Below, piece by piece: positions 8,393-20,341 of a DNA stretch of 64,000 nucleotides (position 1 is its first letter; each line of letters starts with the position of its first letter). The stretch is from Nocardioides ungokensis (GTDB lineage Bacteria; Actinomycetota; Actinomycetes; Propionibacteriales; Nocardioidaceae): positions 744,001-808,000 of the forward strand of contig NZ_CP059164.1 of assembly GCF_013466985.1 (NCBI RefSeq). The letters run 5' to 3'. A program made the position numbers and the translations under genes. Under the pieces are notes generated by a model that did no database searches, was not told the DNA's origin, and worked only from the letters and a program-made list of their open reading frames with translations.

Positions 8393-10135
<1,743 letters not shown>

Positions 10136-10273
10136 GAGGCACAGGCTAGGACCGCCCCGCAGCCTGACCGTCGCCCGGGGTTTGTCGGAATGGGCTGGTC
10201 AGCGCCACACTTTTGGAGATTGCGCGTAGGTTCGACCCGCGCCGAGCATTTCCTGAGTCCCCGAGGTGAACGC

Positions 10274-11497
10274 ATGTCCGACGCTGAGCCGAGCAGCGCC
10301 CAACCGGGGCCCGTCGCGCCCAAACGCAAGGGCAAGGTCCGCAAGAGACACACGGTCGCGAAGGTCCTCGTGGCCTCCCTGGTGGTCCTCGGGCTCGTCA
10401 CCGGACTCTCGGTCGTCTTCATCTACCGCCACCTGAACGGCAACCTCAACGTCGTCGACCTCACCCCGCAGCTCGGCACCGACCGGCCCGACAAGAAGGC
10501 CGTCGGCGGGCCCCAGGAGCCGCTCAACATCCTGGTGATGGGCTCCGACGCGCGCGACTGCAACGGCTGCAACATCGACAACCTGACCGGCATGGGTCAG
10601 CGCTCCGACACCACGATCCTCTTCCACCTCTCGGCCGACCGCACCCGTGCCTACGGCATCAGCATCCCGCGGGACTCGATGGTCGACCGTCCCACCTGCA
10701 AGAGCCCCTCCGGTGACCCGATCCCGGGTGGCACCCACGTCATGTGGAACGAGGCGTTCTCGGTCGGCGGCCCCGCCTGCACGATGCGCCAGTTCGAGCA
10801 GCTCACCGGCATTCGCCTCGACCACTTCGTCGTGGTCAACTTCGAGGGCTTCAAGGACATGGTCGACGCCATCGGTGGCGTCGAGGTCTGCATTCCCCAG
10901 CCCATCGTCGACCCCTCGCACGGCATCAACCTGCCTGCCGGCACGCGCAAGCTCGAGGGGATGCAGGCGCTCAACTACGTGCGGGAGCGGTACGTCGTGG
11001 GCAACGGCTCCGACGTCGGCCGGATGAAGCGGCAGCAGGCGTTCATCGCCTCGATGGCCCACCAGGTCATCTCCGCGGGCACCCTGGCCAGGCCGGACCA
11101 CCTGGTGAGCTTCCTCAACGCAGCCACCAAGTCGCTGACGACCGACCTCCCGAACCTGGTGAAGATCGGCCAGATCGGCTACCAGTTCCGCAACATCGGC
11201 CTGGACAACATCCAGTTCATCACCATCCCGAACGAGGTCGACCCGGCGGACCCCAACCACCTGGTCTGGACGCCGCAGGCCAAGCTCGTGTGGCAGAAGA
11301 TCATCAACGACGAGCCGCTCACCAAGCGCCTCGCCACCGACGTGATCACCGCTGGGAACGTGCCCGGTTCGAACACCCCGTCCGGAGGCTCCTCCTCCGG
11401 CTCCGGCGGTGGCAACGGAGGCGGCAAGGGCGGCAAGGGCGGCGGGCCGTCGCAGCCGGACGCCCAGACCCTGGCGGACGCCGGACTGTGCGCGTGA
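10274..11497 (+). CDS. LytR-CpsA-Psr (LCP) family envelope-polymer transferase
   Basis: Transfers undecaprenyl-linked glycopolymers (arabinogalactan- or teichoic-acid-like) onto peptidoglycan at the outer membrane face. 407 residues: a basic cytoplasmic tail, one transmembrane helix (about residues 35-57, VLVASLVVLGLVTGLSVVFI), then the LCP domain with LNILVMGSDAR, RSDTTIL, ISIPRDSMVDRP, and NYVRERYVVGNGSDVGRMKRQ, which hold the conserved Arg/Asp residues. The tail is a glycine/serine/lysine-rich linker. The ATG at 10274 follows GAGGTGA. The last four bases overlap the next small gene (GTGA). Confidence 0.93.
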   Translation: MSDAEPSSAQPGPVAPKRKGKVRKRHTVAKVLVASLVVLGLVTGLSVVFIYRHLNGNLNVVDLTPQLGTDRPDKKAVGGPQEPLNILVMGSDARDCNGCNIDNLTGMGQRSDTTILFHLSADRTRAYGISIPRDSMVDRPTCKSPSGDPIPGGTHVMWNEAFSVGGPACTMRQFEQLTGIRLDHFVVVNFEGFKDMVDAIGGVEVCIPQPIVDPSHGINLPAGTRKLEGMQALNYVRERYVVGNGSDVGRMKRQQAFIASMAHQVISAGTLARPDHLVSFLNAATKSLTTDLPNLVKIGQIGYQFRNIGLDNIQFITIPNEVDPADPNHLVWTPQAKLVWQKIINDEPLTKRLATDVITAGNVPGSNTPSGGSSSGSGGGNGGGKGGKGGGPSQPDAQTLADAGLCA

Positions 11498-11667
11498 CCG
11501 GGAGCGAGAGCGACTGGGAGCGCCGCCGCCGGCTGGCGGCGGTCTTCGGGGACGTCCTGCCCGAGACGACGCGCGACGAGCGGGACCCCGACGAGCGGCC
11601 GCGTGAGGCGTCGGAGGACGCGGGCGAGGCGTGGCTGAAGGCGCAGGTCCCGCCGCACCACGGCTGA
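11494..11667 (+). CDS. Small charged hypothetical protein coupled to LCP gene
   Basis: A 57-residue protein starting at GTG 11494, whose GTGA overlaps the LCP stop codon, so it depends on translation of that gene. Sequence begins VTGSESDWERRRRLAAVFGD; it is rich in Asp, Glu and Arg with a WLKAQVPPHH end. I do not recognise a family with certainty, but tryptophan/arginine-rich peptides of this size are common after LCP genes in actinobacteria. No membrane segment. A strong hairpin follows directly. Confidence 0.6.
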   Translation: MTGSESDWERRRRLAAVFGDVLPETTRDERDPDERPREASEDAGEAWLKAQVPPHHG

Positions 11668-11671
11668 GACG

Positions 11672-11709
11672 CCGTCGCCCCACCCCGAGGCTCGGGGCGG
11701 GGGCGACGG
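11672..11709. terminator. Bidirectional terminator hairpin
   Basis: CCGTCGCCCC (11672-11681) pairs with GGGGCGACGG (11700-11709), and the loop contains an inner CCCCGAG/CTCGGGG stem. It lies between the convergent LCP operon and mscL. Confidence 0.65.
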
Positions 11710-11718
11710 GGTGCCGGT

Positions 11719-12079
11719 TCAGACCTGGCGCGCGGCGAGCAGGTCGCGGATCTCCTCGAGGATGGCGATGTCCGCGGGGGTGCCCGACTCCTCGGCGGGG
11801 AAGTAGCGGTCCTTGGCCTTCGTGTAGGGCACCACGATGAGGAAGTAGACGACTGCCGCCAGGATCAGGAACGAGATCAGCGCGGTCAGCCACGCGCCGA
11901 CCGAGACGCCACCGGGGCTGTAGGTGGAGAAGTCCGGCGTCCCGCCCACCTTGCCGATCAGGTCCATGATGAGCGCAAACGGTCGCGGTGACCACCGAGG
12001 CGAAGGCAAGGCCCATGATGAAGGCGACCGCGAGCTCGACGAGGTTGCCGCGGAGGATGAAGTTCTTGAACCCGGTCAT
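11719..12079 (-). CDS. mscL: Large-conductance mechanosensitive channel MscL (frameshift near 11977)
   Basis: Emergency osmotic valve in the plasma membrane. The N-terminal frame reads MTGFKNFILRGNLVELAVAF, the MscL amphipathic helix and TM1. The C-terminal frame reads ALIMDLIGKVGG, then TM2 (AWLTALISFLILAAVVYFLI), then IAILEEIRDLLAARQV, the cytoplasmic helix. The frames join if one A is removed from the AAA run at 11977-11979. That gives 119 residues, family length. All domains are otherwise intact, so a sequencing error is the simplest reading. If real, the protein would lose TM2. Confidence 0.85.
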
Positions 12080-12146
12080 GCTGTGCTCCCTTTGTCTCTG
12101 AGGTGACGCCACCCCCGTGGCCTGACGGGGTGACAGCACGCTAGCG

Positions 12147-12737
12147 CTAGCGGGCGTACGCGAAGGTCAGGAAGTAGCGCACGGCGGCGTCGGCGATCGG
12201 GGCGACCTCCCCGGGTTGGGCGCCGACCACGACCAGCCGTCCCGGCAGCGCGCCGCTCGCGGAGGCCGCGCCACCTACGGGATCCGCCGGCGGCAGCGCC
12301 AGGACGGGCACGGCGGCGGCCACGACCGAGGCGCCGGAGCCCTGCGGGTCGGCCGCCACCAGGTCGATCCGGTCGCCGACGCGCAGGAGGTCGGCCATGC
12401 CGGCGTCCGGCAGCCGCACCGGGACGGCGGTCAGCCCGGGGTAGCTCGCGGCCAGTGCGCGGCCGACCAGGCGCACGTCGGTCACCGGCTCCCCGGCGCG
12501 CAGCGGCGCGGCGAGCACCCGCCCCTGCGGCGACGCCACGAGGCCGGCCGGCACGGAGCCCGGCGCGAAGTCGGTCTCGGCCACGTCTCCCGCTGCCAGC
12601 ACGGAGCCGGCGGCGAGGTCGTGGGTCGCGACCGTGACGGCGACCCGTCGTGGCGGGGGAGTGGCCGAGGCATGGATGCCGCTGGCCACCGCGACCGCGG
12701 TCAGGAGCGCCGCGAGCAGCCGCCGGCGGCGCAGCAC
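12147..12737 (-). CDS. SAF-domain protein (CpaB/RcpC-like)
   Basis: A 196-residue protein with an N-terminal arginine-rich start and one transmembrane segment (LLAALLTAVAVASGI, residues about 7-21), then a SAF domain (VATHDLAAGSVLAAGDVAETDF, then GRVLAAPLRAGEPVTDVRLVG). SAF domains occur in CpaB pilus-assembly proteins and in envelope sugar-binding proteins. No tad/flp pilus genes are nearby, so the role is open. Its place between mscL and an FmdB-type gene is common in high-GC actinobacteria. GTG start at 12737. Confidence 0.78.
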   Translation of the reverse strand: MLRRRRLLAALLTAVAVASGIHASATPPPRRVAVTVATHDLAAGSVLAAGDVAETDFAPGSVPAGLVASPQGRVLAAPLRAGEPVTDVRLVGRALAASYPGLTAVPVRLPDAGMADLLRVGDRIDLVAADPQGSGASVVAAAVPVLALPPADPVGGAASASGALPGRLVVVGAQPGEVAPIADAAVRYFLTFAYAR

Positions 12738-12887
12738 GGCGCGGCGGACCGGTCGGACGATGGGGCGAGGCGGTCGCGGGGCGAGGGCATGGCCTCGACG
12801 GTAGGAGTTCTCCGCGAGTCCCGCGGCGCCTCTCCACAGGCGGCCCTGCTCCCATCGACGAGCCGGGTCGAGCCCGAGTCGGGAAGG

Positions 12888-13208
12888 TCAGTCCTTCTTG
12901 GTGCTGGCGGCCGCGGCCGGCTTGCTCTCGGACTTCGACGAGTCGGACGACTTCGACCCGGAGTCGCCCGAGGAGGTGCCCGAGGCCGAACCCGACGACG
13001 AGCCCGAGGCGGGCGCGGTGGACGAGCTCGAGGCGCGGCTGTCGGTGCGGTAGAAGCCGGAGCCCTTGAAGACGACCCCGACCGCGTTGAAGACCTTGCG
13101 CAGGCGACCGTCACACTCGGGGCAGACGGTCAGGGCGTCGTCGGAGAAGCTCTGGAACTGCTCGAAGGCGTGGCCGCACTCGGTGCAGGCGTACTGATAG
13201 GTCGGCAC
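12888..13208 (-). CDS. FmdB-family zinc ribbon protein
   Basis: A 106-residue protein. Residues 1-55 form a zinc ribbon: MPTYQYACTECGHAFEQF with CxxC, then VCPECDGRLRKVF with a second CxxC, then GVVFKGSGFYRTDSR, the family signature. The last 50 residues are low-complexity Ser/Ala/Gly/Lys (for example SSGSASGTSSG), probably disordered. The GTG at 13208 follows a strong AGGAGA ribosome-binding site. The family is named for a putative formamidase regulator, but its function is unproven. It is divergent from the acylase gene. Confidence 0.9.
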   Translation of the reverse strand: MPTYQYACTECGHAFEQFQSFSDDALTVCPECDGRLRKVFNAVGVVFKGSGFYRTDSRASSSSTAPASGSSSGSASGTSSGDSGSKSSDSSKSESKPAAAASTKKD

Positions 13209-13357
13209 GATTCTCCTCGCATGGGCGTCCGCCGGTGGTGGACCCGGTCATGAGCACCGGGACCTGGGGCTCGGCCTCCCGGATCCTGCTCGGCACCTCC
13301 CGACGGGCCCGGGCTGGCACTCGGCCCCGGCGACTGCCAATCATACGGCACGGCAGA

Positions 13358-16028
13358 ATGTCGACCACCATGACCGACCAGCCCGATCCCCCGTCGTCGG
13401 CTCCCGAGTCCGCCCCCGCCGCTGGGCGTCGTCCCGGTCCCGTGGACTGGTGGCGGACGTTCCTCGGCTGGCCCCGCGCCGCCCGGATCGCGTCGTACGT
13501 CGCGGTCGGGATCGTGCTCGTCCTGGTGGCCGCCACCATCACCGGCGTCGTGCTCGTCCGTCGCCCGTTCCCCCAGACCTCCGGCAGCCTCGAGATCCCC
13601 GGGCTGAAGAGTGACGTCAGGGTCGTCCGCGACGACCACGGGATCCCGCAGCTCTACGGCAGCTCGCTGGACGACCTGATGCGTGCCCAGGGCTACGTGC
13701 ACGCCCAGGAGCGCTTCTTCGAGATGGACGTGCGTCGCCACGCGACGGCCGGCCGGCTGGCCGAGATGTTCGGCAAGCCCGCGCTGGAGAGCGACGAGAT
13801 GGTGCGCACGATGGGCTGGCGCCGGGTCGCCGAGCAGGAGCTCGCGCTGATCAAGCCCGAGACCCGGGCGGCGCTCGAGGCGTACGCCGACGGGGTCAAC
13901 GCCTACCTCGACACGCACTCGCCCAGCCAGATCGCCGTCGAGTACTCCGTGCTCAACGCCGGCGGCCTCGACTACCACCCCGAGCACTGGACGGCCGTGG
14001 ACTCCCTGTCGTGGCTCAAGGCGATGGCCTGGGACCTGCGCGGCAACATGACCGACGAGATCGACCGGGTCCTCGCGCTGGCCCACCACAGTGCCGCCCA
14101 GGTGCAGGAGCTCTACCCGCCCTACCCCTACGCCGAGCACGCACCGATCGTCGGCCAGGGTGCGGTGGTCGACGGGGTCTTCGACCAGGCCGCGACCCCC
14201 GGGGCGACCCGCAACCCGCAGCGGCCGGCGTACACCGCCGGCGAGCGGCAGGCCCTCGGCCGGCTGCGCGCGGGCATCGCGCGGATGCCCACCCTGATCG
14301 GACGCGGCGACGGCATCGGCAGCAACAGCTGGGTCGTCGACGGCCAGCACTCCGCGACCGGGGCCCCGCTGCTCGCCAACGATCCCCACCTCGACGCCAG
14401 CCTGCCGGGCGTGTGGATGCAGATGGGGCTGCACTGCACCACGATCACCGCGAGCTGCCCGCTCGACGTCGCGGGGTTCTCGTTCTCGGGGGTGCCCGGT
14501 GTGGTCATCGGCCACAACGCCGACATCGCCTGGGGGTTCACCAACCTCGGGCCCGACGTCAGCGACCTCTACCTCGAGCGGATCGTGGGCGACCGCTGGC
14601 GCTACGACGGCAAGCTGCTCCCGCTGCGCACCCGCACCGAGACGATCAAGGTCGACGGGGGCGACGACGTGAAGCTGACCATCCGGTCGACCAAGCACGG
14701 CCCGCTGCTCTCCGACGTGTCCGACCAGGTCGCCGACGTGGGCGAGCAGGCGAAGGTGCCCGGCCGTCCGGACGGGGAGAGGTACGCCGTCGCGCTGGAG
14801 TGGACCGCGCTGCACCCGGCACCCACCGCCGACGCGATCCTCGAGCTCGACACCGCCACGGACTGGGACTCCTTCCGGGCCGCCGCGGCCGACTTCGCGG
14901 TCCCCGCCCAGAACCTCGTGTACGCCGACACGCAGGGGCACATCGGCTACCAGGCCCCCGGCCGGATCCCGATCCGCAAGTCCGGCAACGACGGCTACCT
15001 GCCCGTGGCGGGCTGGCGACCGGAGAACGACTGGACCGGGGACTACGTACCGTTCGCCGGGCTGCCCAACGAGCTCGACCCTCGAGAGGGCTTCATCGTG
15101 ACCGCCAACCAGGCGGTCATCGGCCCGGACTACCCCTACCGGCTCACCGAGGACTGGGACCAGGGCTACCGCTCGCAGCGGATCCGCGACCGGATCGGCC
15201 GGGAGGGCAGGCTCTCCGTCGACCAGATGGCCGACCTGCAGCTCGACGACCGCAACCCGATGGGCCCGGTGCTGACGCCGTACCTGCTCGACGTCAACCT
15301 GCCGAAGGGCTACTACTCCGACGGGCAGCGGCTGCTGCGGGGCTGGGACTTCTCCGAGCCCGCCGACAGCGCGGCCGCGGCGTACTTCAACGTGGTGTGG
15401 AGCAACCTGCTCCGGCTGACCTTCCACGACGACCTGCCCGAGGAGCTGTGGCCCGACGGCGGCGACCGGTGGTTCGCCGTGGTGAGCCACCTGCTCGAGA
15501 ACCCGGCCGACTCCTGGTGGGACGACAGCCGGACGTCGACGGTCGAGACCCGCGACGACATCCTGGCCGAGGCGATGATCGCGGCCCGCGACGAGCTGAC
15601 CACGCGGGAGGACGTAGACCCGAGCGAGTGGAGCTGGGGCCACCTGCACCGGCTGGAGCTGGAGCAGCAGGCCCTCGGGAAGTCCGGCATCGGGCCGGTC
15701 GAGTGGCTGGTCAACCGCGGCGACTGGGGACCTCGGCGGCGGCAGTGCGGCGGTCGACGCGACCTCGTGGGACGCCTCCGAGGGCTACTCGGCCACCTCC
15801 GTCCCGTCGATGCGGATGGTGGTCTCGCTCGGCAACCTCGACGACTCCCGCTGGATCAACCTGACCGGTGTCTCCGGGCATCCCTTCGACTCCCACTACA
15901 CCGACCAGACCGACCTGTGGGCCAAGGGCGAGACCCTGCCCTGGGCGTTCAGCCGGTCGGCCGTCGACGACGCTGCAGCCGACACGCTGACGCTGAAGCC
16001 GGCCCCGGACGACAGCAACGGTGGTTGA
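13358..16028 (+). CDS. Penicillin acylase-family Ntn hydrolase (frameshift at 15726-15729)
   Basis: Amidohydrolase acting on N-acyl compounds such as beta-lactams or acyl-homoserine lactones; physiological substrate unknown. A transmembrane segment at about residues 45-67 anchors it outside the cell. The autocatalytic site is visible: GIG followed by SNSW makes Ser322 the N-terminal nucleophile of the beta chain, followed by LANDPHL. The frame breaks at GACTGGGGA (15722-15730). Removing one G from the four-G run joins DWDLGGGSAAVD and yields 889 residues ending DDSNGG. Start at ATG 13358 or 13370; no clear ribosome-binding site decides between them. Confidence 0.88.
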
Positions 16029-16050
16029 GACGACAGCAACGGTGGTTGAG
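16008..16050 (+). repeat. 21-bp tandem duplication across the acylase stop codon
   Basis: GACGACAGCAACGGTGGTTGA occurs at 16008-16028 and again at 16029-16049, exactly head to tail. The first copy encodes the last residues of the acylase and its stop; the second is untranslated. The second copy runs into the GGTTGAG element that follows. Confidence 0.8.
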
Positions 16051-16077
16051 GTGCGAGCGTCAGCGAGCCTCGAAACC
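16044..16077. repeat. Short interspersed REP-like element
   Basis: GGTTGAGGTGCGAGCG followed by TCAGCGAGCCTCGAAACC, with partly self-complementary ends (GGTTGAG and CTCGAAACC). The GGTTGAG...TCGAAACC shape resembles intergenic elements that I recall being common in Nocardioides genomes. It lies between the convergent acylase and cyclo-ligase genes, where it may also terminate transcription. Confidence 0.5.
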
Positions 16078-16096
16078 GAGCACCCGAGCGGCTGAG

Positions 16097-16720
16097 TCAC
16101 CCGAGCAGGCGGATGCCCGCGGGGGAGGCGGCGGCGAGGACCCGGCGGTCGTGCTGCTCGGACGGGGACGTCGAGGCCGACCTCGTCGTCATAGAGCAGC
16201 ACGCAGGTGAACGTGCCGACCGGAACCCGGGCCAGGGCGCGGTCGTAGGACCCGCCGCCGCGGCCCAGTCGCAGGCCGTCGAGGGCGACCGCCAGCCCGG
16301 GCACCAGCACCACGTCGGCGGTGGCGACCGCATCCGTGCCGAGCCGCTCGCTGACGGGCTCGAGCAGGCCCCGCCGGGCCGGGACGAGCGTGCCCTCGCC
16401 GTGGTAGGGCGCCCAGTCGAGGTCGCCGCCGGGCAGCAGCACCGGCAGGATCACCCGCTTCCCGGCCTCCTCCAGGCCGTCGAGGAGAAGACCGGTGCCG
16501 GGCTCGTTGCCGATCGAGACGTACGCCGCGACGGTGGCTGACCGGCGCACCTCCGGGCGGCGGAGAGGTGCGCAGCGAGGTCCCGCGCACACGCGCCGAC
16601 TCCCGGCGAGGGAGCGCCGGTTGCGGCGGGGAGGAGCTGGTCGCGGAGCGCGAGCTTGGCCGTCGGGCTGCCGATCCCGGTGACGGAGTGGAGGGCATTT
16701 GGGACGGGGCCACCCGACAA
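16097..16720 (-). pseudogene. 5-formyltetrahydrofolate cyclo-ligase, several frameshifts
   Basis: ATP-dependent conversion of 5-formyl-THF to 5,10-methenyl-THF. Family segments are readable in successive frames: KLALRDQLL, RRNRRSLA, ARDLAAHLSA, then the long piece RRSATVAAYVSIGNEPGTG to LGRGGGSYDRAL (the substrate/Mg motif), then EQHDRRVLAAASPAGIRLLG. At least four single-base indels break it (about 16174, 16575 and two between 16590 and 16660). No in-frame start codon can be assigned. The neighbours are damaged in the same way, and the order cyclo-ligase, UGPase, glp, moaC is conserved in actinobacteria. Read error is more likely than gene loss. Confidence 0.8.
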
Positions 16721-16735
16721 GCCTACGATCGGTTC

Positions 16736-18144
16736 ATGGGAAGCGCTGGGCTGAACCGGGCACGCGAGAAGATGGCCTCCGCGGGAGTCGACGAGGTCGC
16801 CATCGAGACGTTCGCGCACTACTACCGGCTCCTCGAGCACGGCGAGACCGGGATGATCCCCGAGTCGACGATCGAGCCGGTGGAGATGGAGCGCCTCGCC
16901 GACGTCGAGGTCTCCGGCGAGGATGCGGCCGCGGCCATCCAGCGGACCGCCGTGATCAAGCTCAACGGCGGTCTCGGCACCTCCATGGGGATGGACCGTG
17001 CGAAGTCGCTGTTGCGTGCGCCGCGGCCTGTCCTTCCTCGACATCATCGCCCGGCAGGTGCTGCACCTCCGCAAGGAGTACGACGCCACCCTGCCGCTGA
17101 TCTTCATGGACTCCTTCCGCACCTCCGCGGACACGATGGAGGCCCTGGCCCGCTACTCCGACCTGCCGGTCGAGGGGCTGCCGCTGGAGTTCCTGCAGAA
17201 CAAGGAGCCCAAGCTGCTCGCCAAGGACCTCTCCCCGGTCAGCTGGGCCCAAGGACCCGGACCTCGATGGTGTCCGCCGGGCCACGGCGACCTCTACACC
17301 GCGCTGCGCGGGACCGGGCTGCTGGACGGCTGATCGAGGCCGGCTACGAGCGGGTCTTCGTCTCCAACTCGACAACCTCGGCGCGTGCCGGACGCGCCGG
17401 GTGGCGGGCTGGTTCGCGACCTCGGGCGCGCCGTTCGCGATCGAGGCGGTGCGGCGTACTCCCTCGGACCGCAAGGGCGGCCACTTCGCGCGCCGCAAGA
17501 GCGACGGCCGGATCGTGCTGCGCGAGACCGCGCAGACGCTGCCCGAGGACGCCGCGGCGCTGGCGGACCTGGACAGGCACAAGTTCTGCTCGACCAACAA
17601 CCTGTGGTTCGACCTGGCGGCGATGAAGCACGCGCTCGACGTCCGCCAGGGCATCCTCGGGCTGCCGCTGATCCGCAAACGTCAAGAACGTCGACCCCGG
17701 CGACGGGTCCCCCCCGAGGTGATCCAGGTGGAGACCGCGATGGGTGCGGCGATCGAGGTGTTCGAGGGGTCGCGGCTGATCGAGGTGGGCCGGGACCGGT
17801 TCGTCCCGGTGAAGACCACCAACGACCTGCTGGTGCTGCGCTCCGACGTCTACGACATCGGCAAGGACTTCGTGCTGGACCAGGTCTCGGTCGAGCTGCC
17901 CTACGTCGAGCTCGACGAACCACCACTACAAGCTGGTCGGTGAGTCGACAAGCGCTTCCCCGAGGGAGCCCCGTCGATGCGGAAGGCAACGGCGTTGCGG
18001 GTGGAGGGCGACTGGACCTTCGGCAAGGGGGTCGAGGTCATCGGCGAGGTGTCCCTCGAGGCGTCCTCGGCGCAACGCGTCGGCCCCGGCGCGGTGCTCT
18101 CCGACCAAGCGGAGACACCGGCGGGCGGGTCGGCGCATGCCTGA
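16736..18144 (+). pseudogene. UTP-glucose-1-phosphate uridylyltransferase (UDPGP family), several frameshifts
   Basis: Makes UDP-glucose for envelope glycans and trehalose. It starts MGSAGLNRAREKMASAG at ATG 16736. The nucleotide-binding motif VIKLNGGLGTSMGMDRAKS is intact, and the segments LSFLDIIARQVLHLRKEYD, LPLEFLQNKEPK, KFCSTNNLWFDLAAM, EVIQVETAMGAAIEVFEGS and FVPVKTTNDLLVLRSD follow the eukaryotic-type UDPGP family of about 460 residues. At least five breaks are seen, near 17015, 17248, 17330-17375, 17683 and 17925. The last frame stops at 18142-18144, overlapping the glp start. All motifs survive, so sequence error is favoured. Confidence 0.85.
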
Positions 18145-19362
18145 GGACCTGACCACCGTCGAGGCCCACCTCGAGCGCATCCTCTCGGCCGTCGAGCCGC
18201 TGCCCGACTTCCCGCAGCCGCTGATGGAGACCCTCGGTCTCTCGGCGGCCGAGGACGTCTTCGCGCCGATCCAGCTGCCGTCCTTCGACAACTCCGTATG
18301 GACGGGTACGCCGTGTGCCACCGCGACGTGGTCACCGCGTCCGAGGCCTCACCGGTGCACCTTCCCGTCGTCGGCGAGATCGGCGCCGGCACCGCCCACT
18401 GCTCGCGATGTCCGGGCACGGCGGTCAAGATCATGACGGGCGCGCCGGTCCCGGCCGGCGCCGACACCGTCGTCCCCTACGAGTGGACCGACCGCGGCGT
18501 CGCGCAGGTGCGCATCGACCGGGCGCCCGACCTCGGCCAGCACGTGCGGCGCGCCGGCGAGGACGTCGAGAAGGGCGACCCCTCGTCGAGCACGGCACGG
18601 TGCTCGGCCCGCGGCACCTCGGGCTGCTGGCCGCGGTGGGCCGGGCGACCGTCCGGTCCCGTCCCCGGCCGCGGGTCGTGATCATCTCGACCGGCTCCGA
18701 GCTCCGCGAGCCCGGCCAGCCCCTGGGTCACGACTCCATCTACGACGGCAACTCGTTCCTGCTCGCGGCCGCCGCGCGGCGGCTCGGGGCGATCGCCTAC
18801 CGGGTCGGGATCGTGCCCGACGAGCCGCGTGCCTTCCTCGACGCGCTGCACGACCAGCTCGTGCGCGCCGACGTCGTCGTCACCAGTGGCGGGGTCTCCC
18901 AAGGCGACTACGACGTCGTGAAGGAGGCGCTGAGGCCCACCGGCACGGTGTGGTTCGGCGGGGTGGCGATGCAGCCGGGCAAGCCGCAGGGCTTCGGGCT
19001 GGTCGGCGAGGACGAGACGCCGATCTTCACGCTGCCGGGCAACCCCGTGTCGTCGTACATCTCCTTCGAGATGTTCGTGCTGCCGGCCATCCGCAAGCTG
19101 ATGGGCAAGGCGCCGTACACCCGCCCCACCACCCGGCGCGGCTCACCCACGGGCTCTCCTCGCCCGCGGGCCGGCGCCAGTTCGTCCGGGGCGAGTACGC
19201 CGTGGACCGCGGCGGCCGAGCGTCGCGCCGGTCGGTGGCCACGGCTCGCACCTCATCGGTGACCTGGCGGCGTCGAACGCCCTGATCGTGGTGCCCGAGG
19301 ACGTCACCTCGATGGCCGCGGGCGAGCAGGTGCAGGTGCTCCCGCTCGACGAAGACTTCTAG
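18137..19362 (+). pseudogene. glp: Molybdopterin molybdotransferase MoeA/Glp, several frameshifts
   Basis: Inserts molybdate into molybdopterin during molybdenum cofactor synthesis. The N terminus (MPEDLTTVEAHLERILSAV), MDGYAV, VKIMTGAPVPAGADTVVP, VVIISTGSEL, TSGGVSQGDYDVV and FTLPGNPVSSYISFE are all recognisable, as is the C-terminal domain ending QVLPLDEDF. Breaks occur near 18293 (before MDGYAV), 18582, 19135 and about 19200-19250. Repaired length would be near the usual 400 residues. It overlaps the UGPase stop by eight bases and is followed by moaC after ten bases. Confidence 0.88.
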
Positions 19363-19372
19363 AGGGGGATCT

Positions 19373-19869
19373 GTGGACCGGTTGACCCACGTGGACGAGG
19401 CCGGCGCGGCGCGGATGGTGGACGTGTCCGGCAAGGACGTGACCGCGCGGACCGCGACGGCCACCGGGCGGGTGCTGGTGTCCGCCGAGGTGGTCGCGCT
19501 GCTGCGTGGCGCCGGCGTCCCCAAGGGGACACCCTCGCCGTGGCCCGGCTGGCCGGGATCATGGGCGCCAAGCAGACCCCGTCGCTGATCCCGCTGTGCC
19601 ACCCGCTGGCGATCTCGGGGGTGACCGTCGACCTGACGGTGACCGACGAGGGGGTCGACATCGCCGCCACCGTGCGCACCACCGACCGCACCGGGGTGGA
19701 GATGGAGGCGCTCACGGCTGTGTCGGTCGCCGCGCTCACCGTCATCGACATGGTCAAGGCCGTCGACAAGGCGGCGGTCATCACCGACGTCCGGGTGGAG
19801 ACGAAGACCGGCGGCAAGTCCGGCAACTGGGTCCGGCCCACGGGCGACGCGCAGCGGAACCCCTCGTGA
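19373..19869 (+). CDS. moaC: Cyclic pyranopterin monophosphate synthase MoaC (frameshift near 19530)
   Basis: Forms cyclic pyranopterin monophosphate in the first stage of molybdenum cofactor synthesis. Starts at GTG 19373 after AGAGGGGGA, reading [18 protein letters not shown]. The second frame begins at [14 protein letters not shown] and contains SLIPLCHPL, the conserved Cys-His motif, [14 protein letters not shown] and DMVKAVDK. One base is missing around 19530 (AAGGGGACACC should read through as a GD-TLAVARL join). Repaired length is 165 residues, normal. The stop overlaps the mogA start by GTGA. Confidence 0.9.
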
Positions 19870-20341
19870 GCATGCGGGCGGAGGTCGTCGTCGCCTCCAA
19901 CCGGGCCGCGGCCGGCGTCTACGCGGACGAGACCGGACCGTTGATCGTCGAGTTCCTCAGCGAGCTGGGCTTCACCGTGGACGCGCCCGTCGTCGTGCCC
20001 GACGGCGACCCGGTCGGCGCAGCCATCGCGGCGGCTGCCGACGGGGGCGCACGGGTCGTGCTGACCACCGGCGGCACGGGCCTCACGCCGACCGACCGCA
20101 CCCCGGAGGTCACCCGCGCGCTGCTGGACTACGAGGTGCCCGGGGTCGCCGAGGCGATCCGCGCCCACGGCGTCGCCAACGGCGTCCCCACCGCCGTGCT
20201 CTCGCGCGGCCTGGCCGGGGTCGTCGGCTCCTGCCTGGTGGTCAACCTGCCCGGCTCGCGCGGGGCGTGAAGGACGGGCTCGCCGTGCTGCGACCGATCC
20301 TGGTGCACGCCGCCGAGCAGGTCGTCGGGAGCGACCATTGA
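19866..20341 (+). CDS. mogA: Molybdopterin adenylyltransferase MogA/MoaB-type (frameshift near 20265)
   Basis: Adenylates molybdopterin before metal insertion. Reads [21 protein letters not shown]; an ATG two codons in is an alternative start. The family motif [16 protein letters not shown] and [11 protein letters not shown] are present. As sequenced, the frame stops early at GSRGA. Restoring one G near 20265 gives [20 protein letters not shown] and an end at 20341, total 158 residues, as expected. The repaired stop overlaps the next gene's TTG start. Confidence 0.88.

Noticed and set aside
13130..15649. Long minus-strand reading frame opposite the acylase gene
   Set aside because: Composition matches the shadow of a GC-rich coding strand; no family motif, while the plus-strand protein is clearly penicillin acylase.
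15726..15729. Programmed frameshift in the acylase gene
   Set aside because: No stimulatory structure or slippery heptamer is evident, and many unrelated genes show the same one-base defect.
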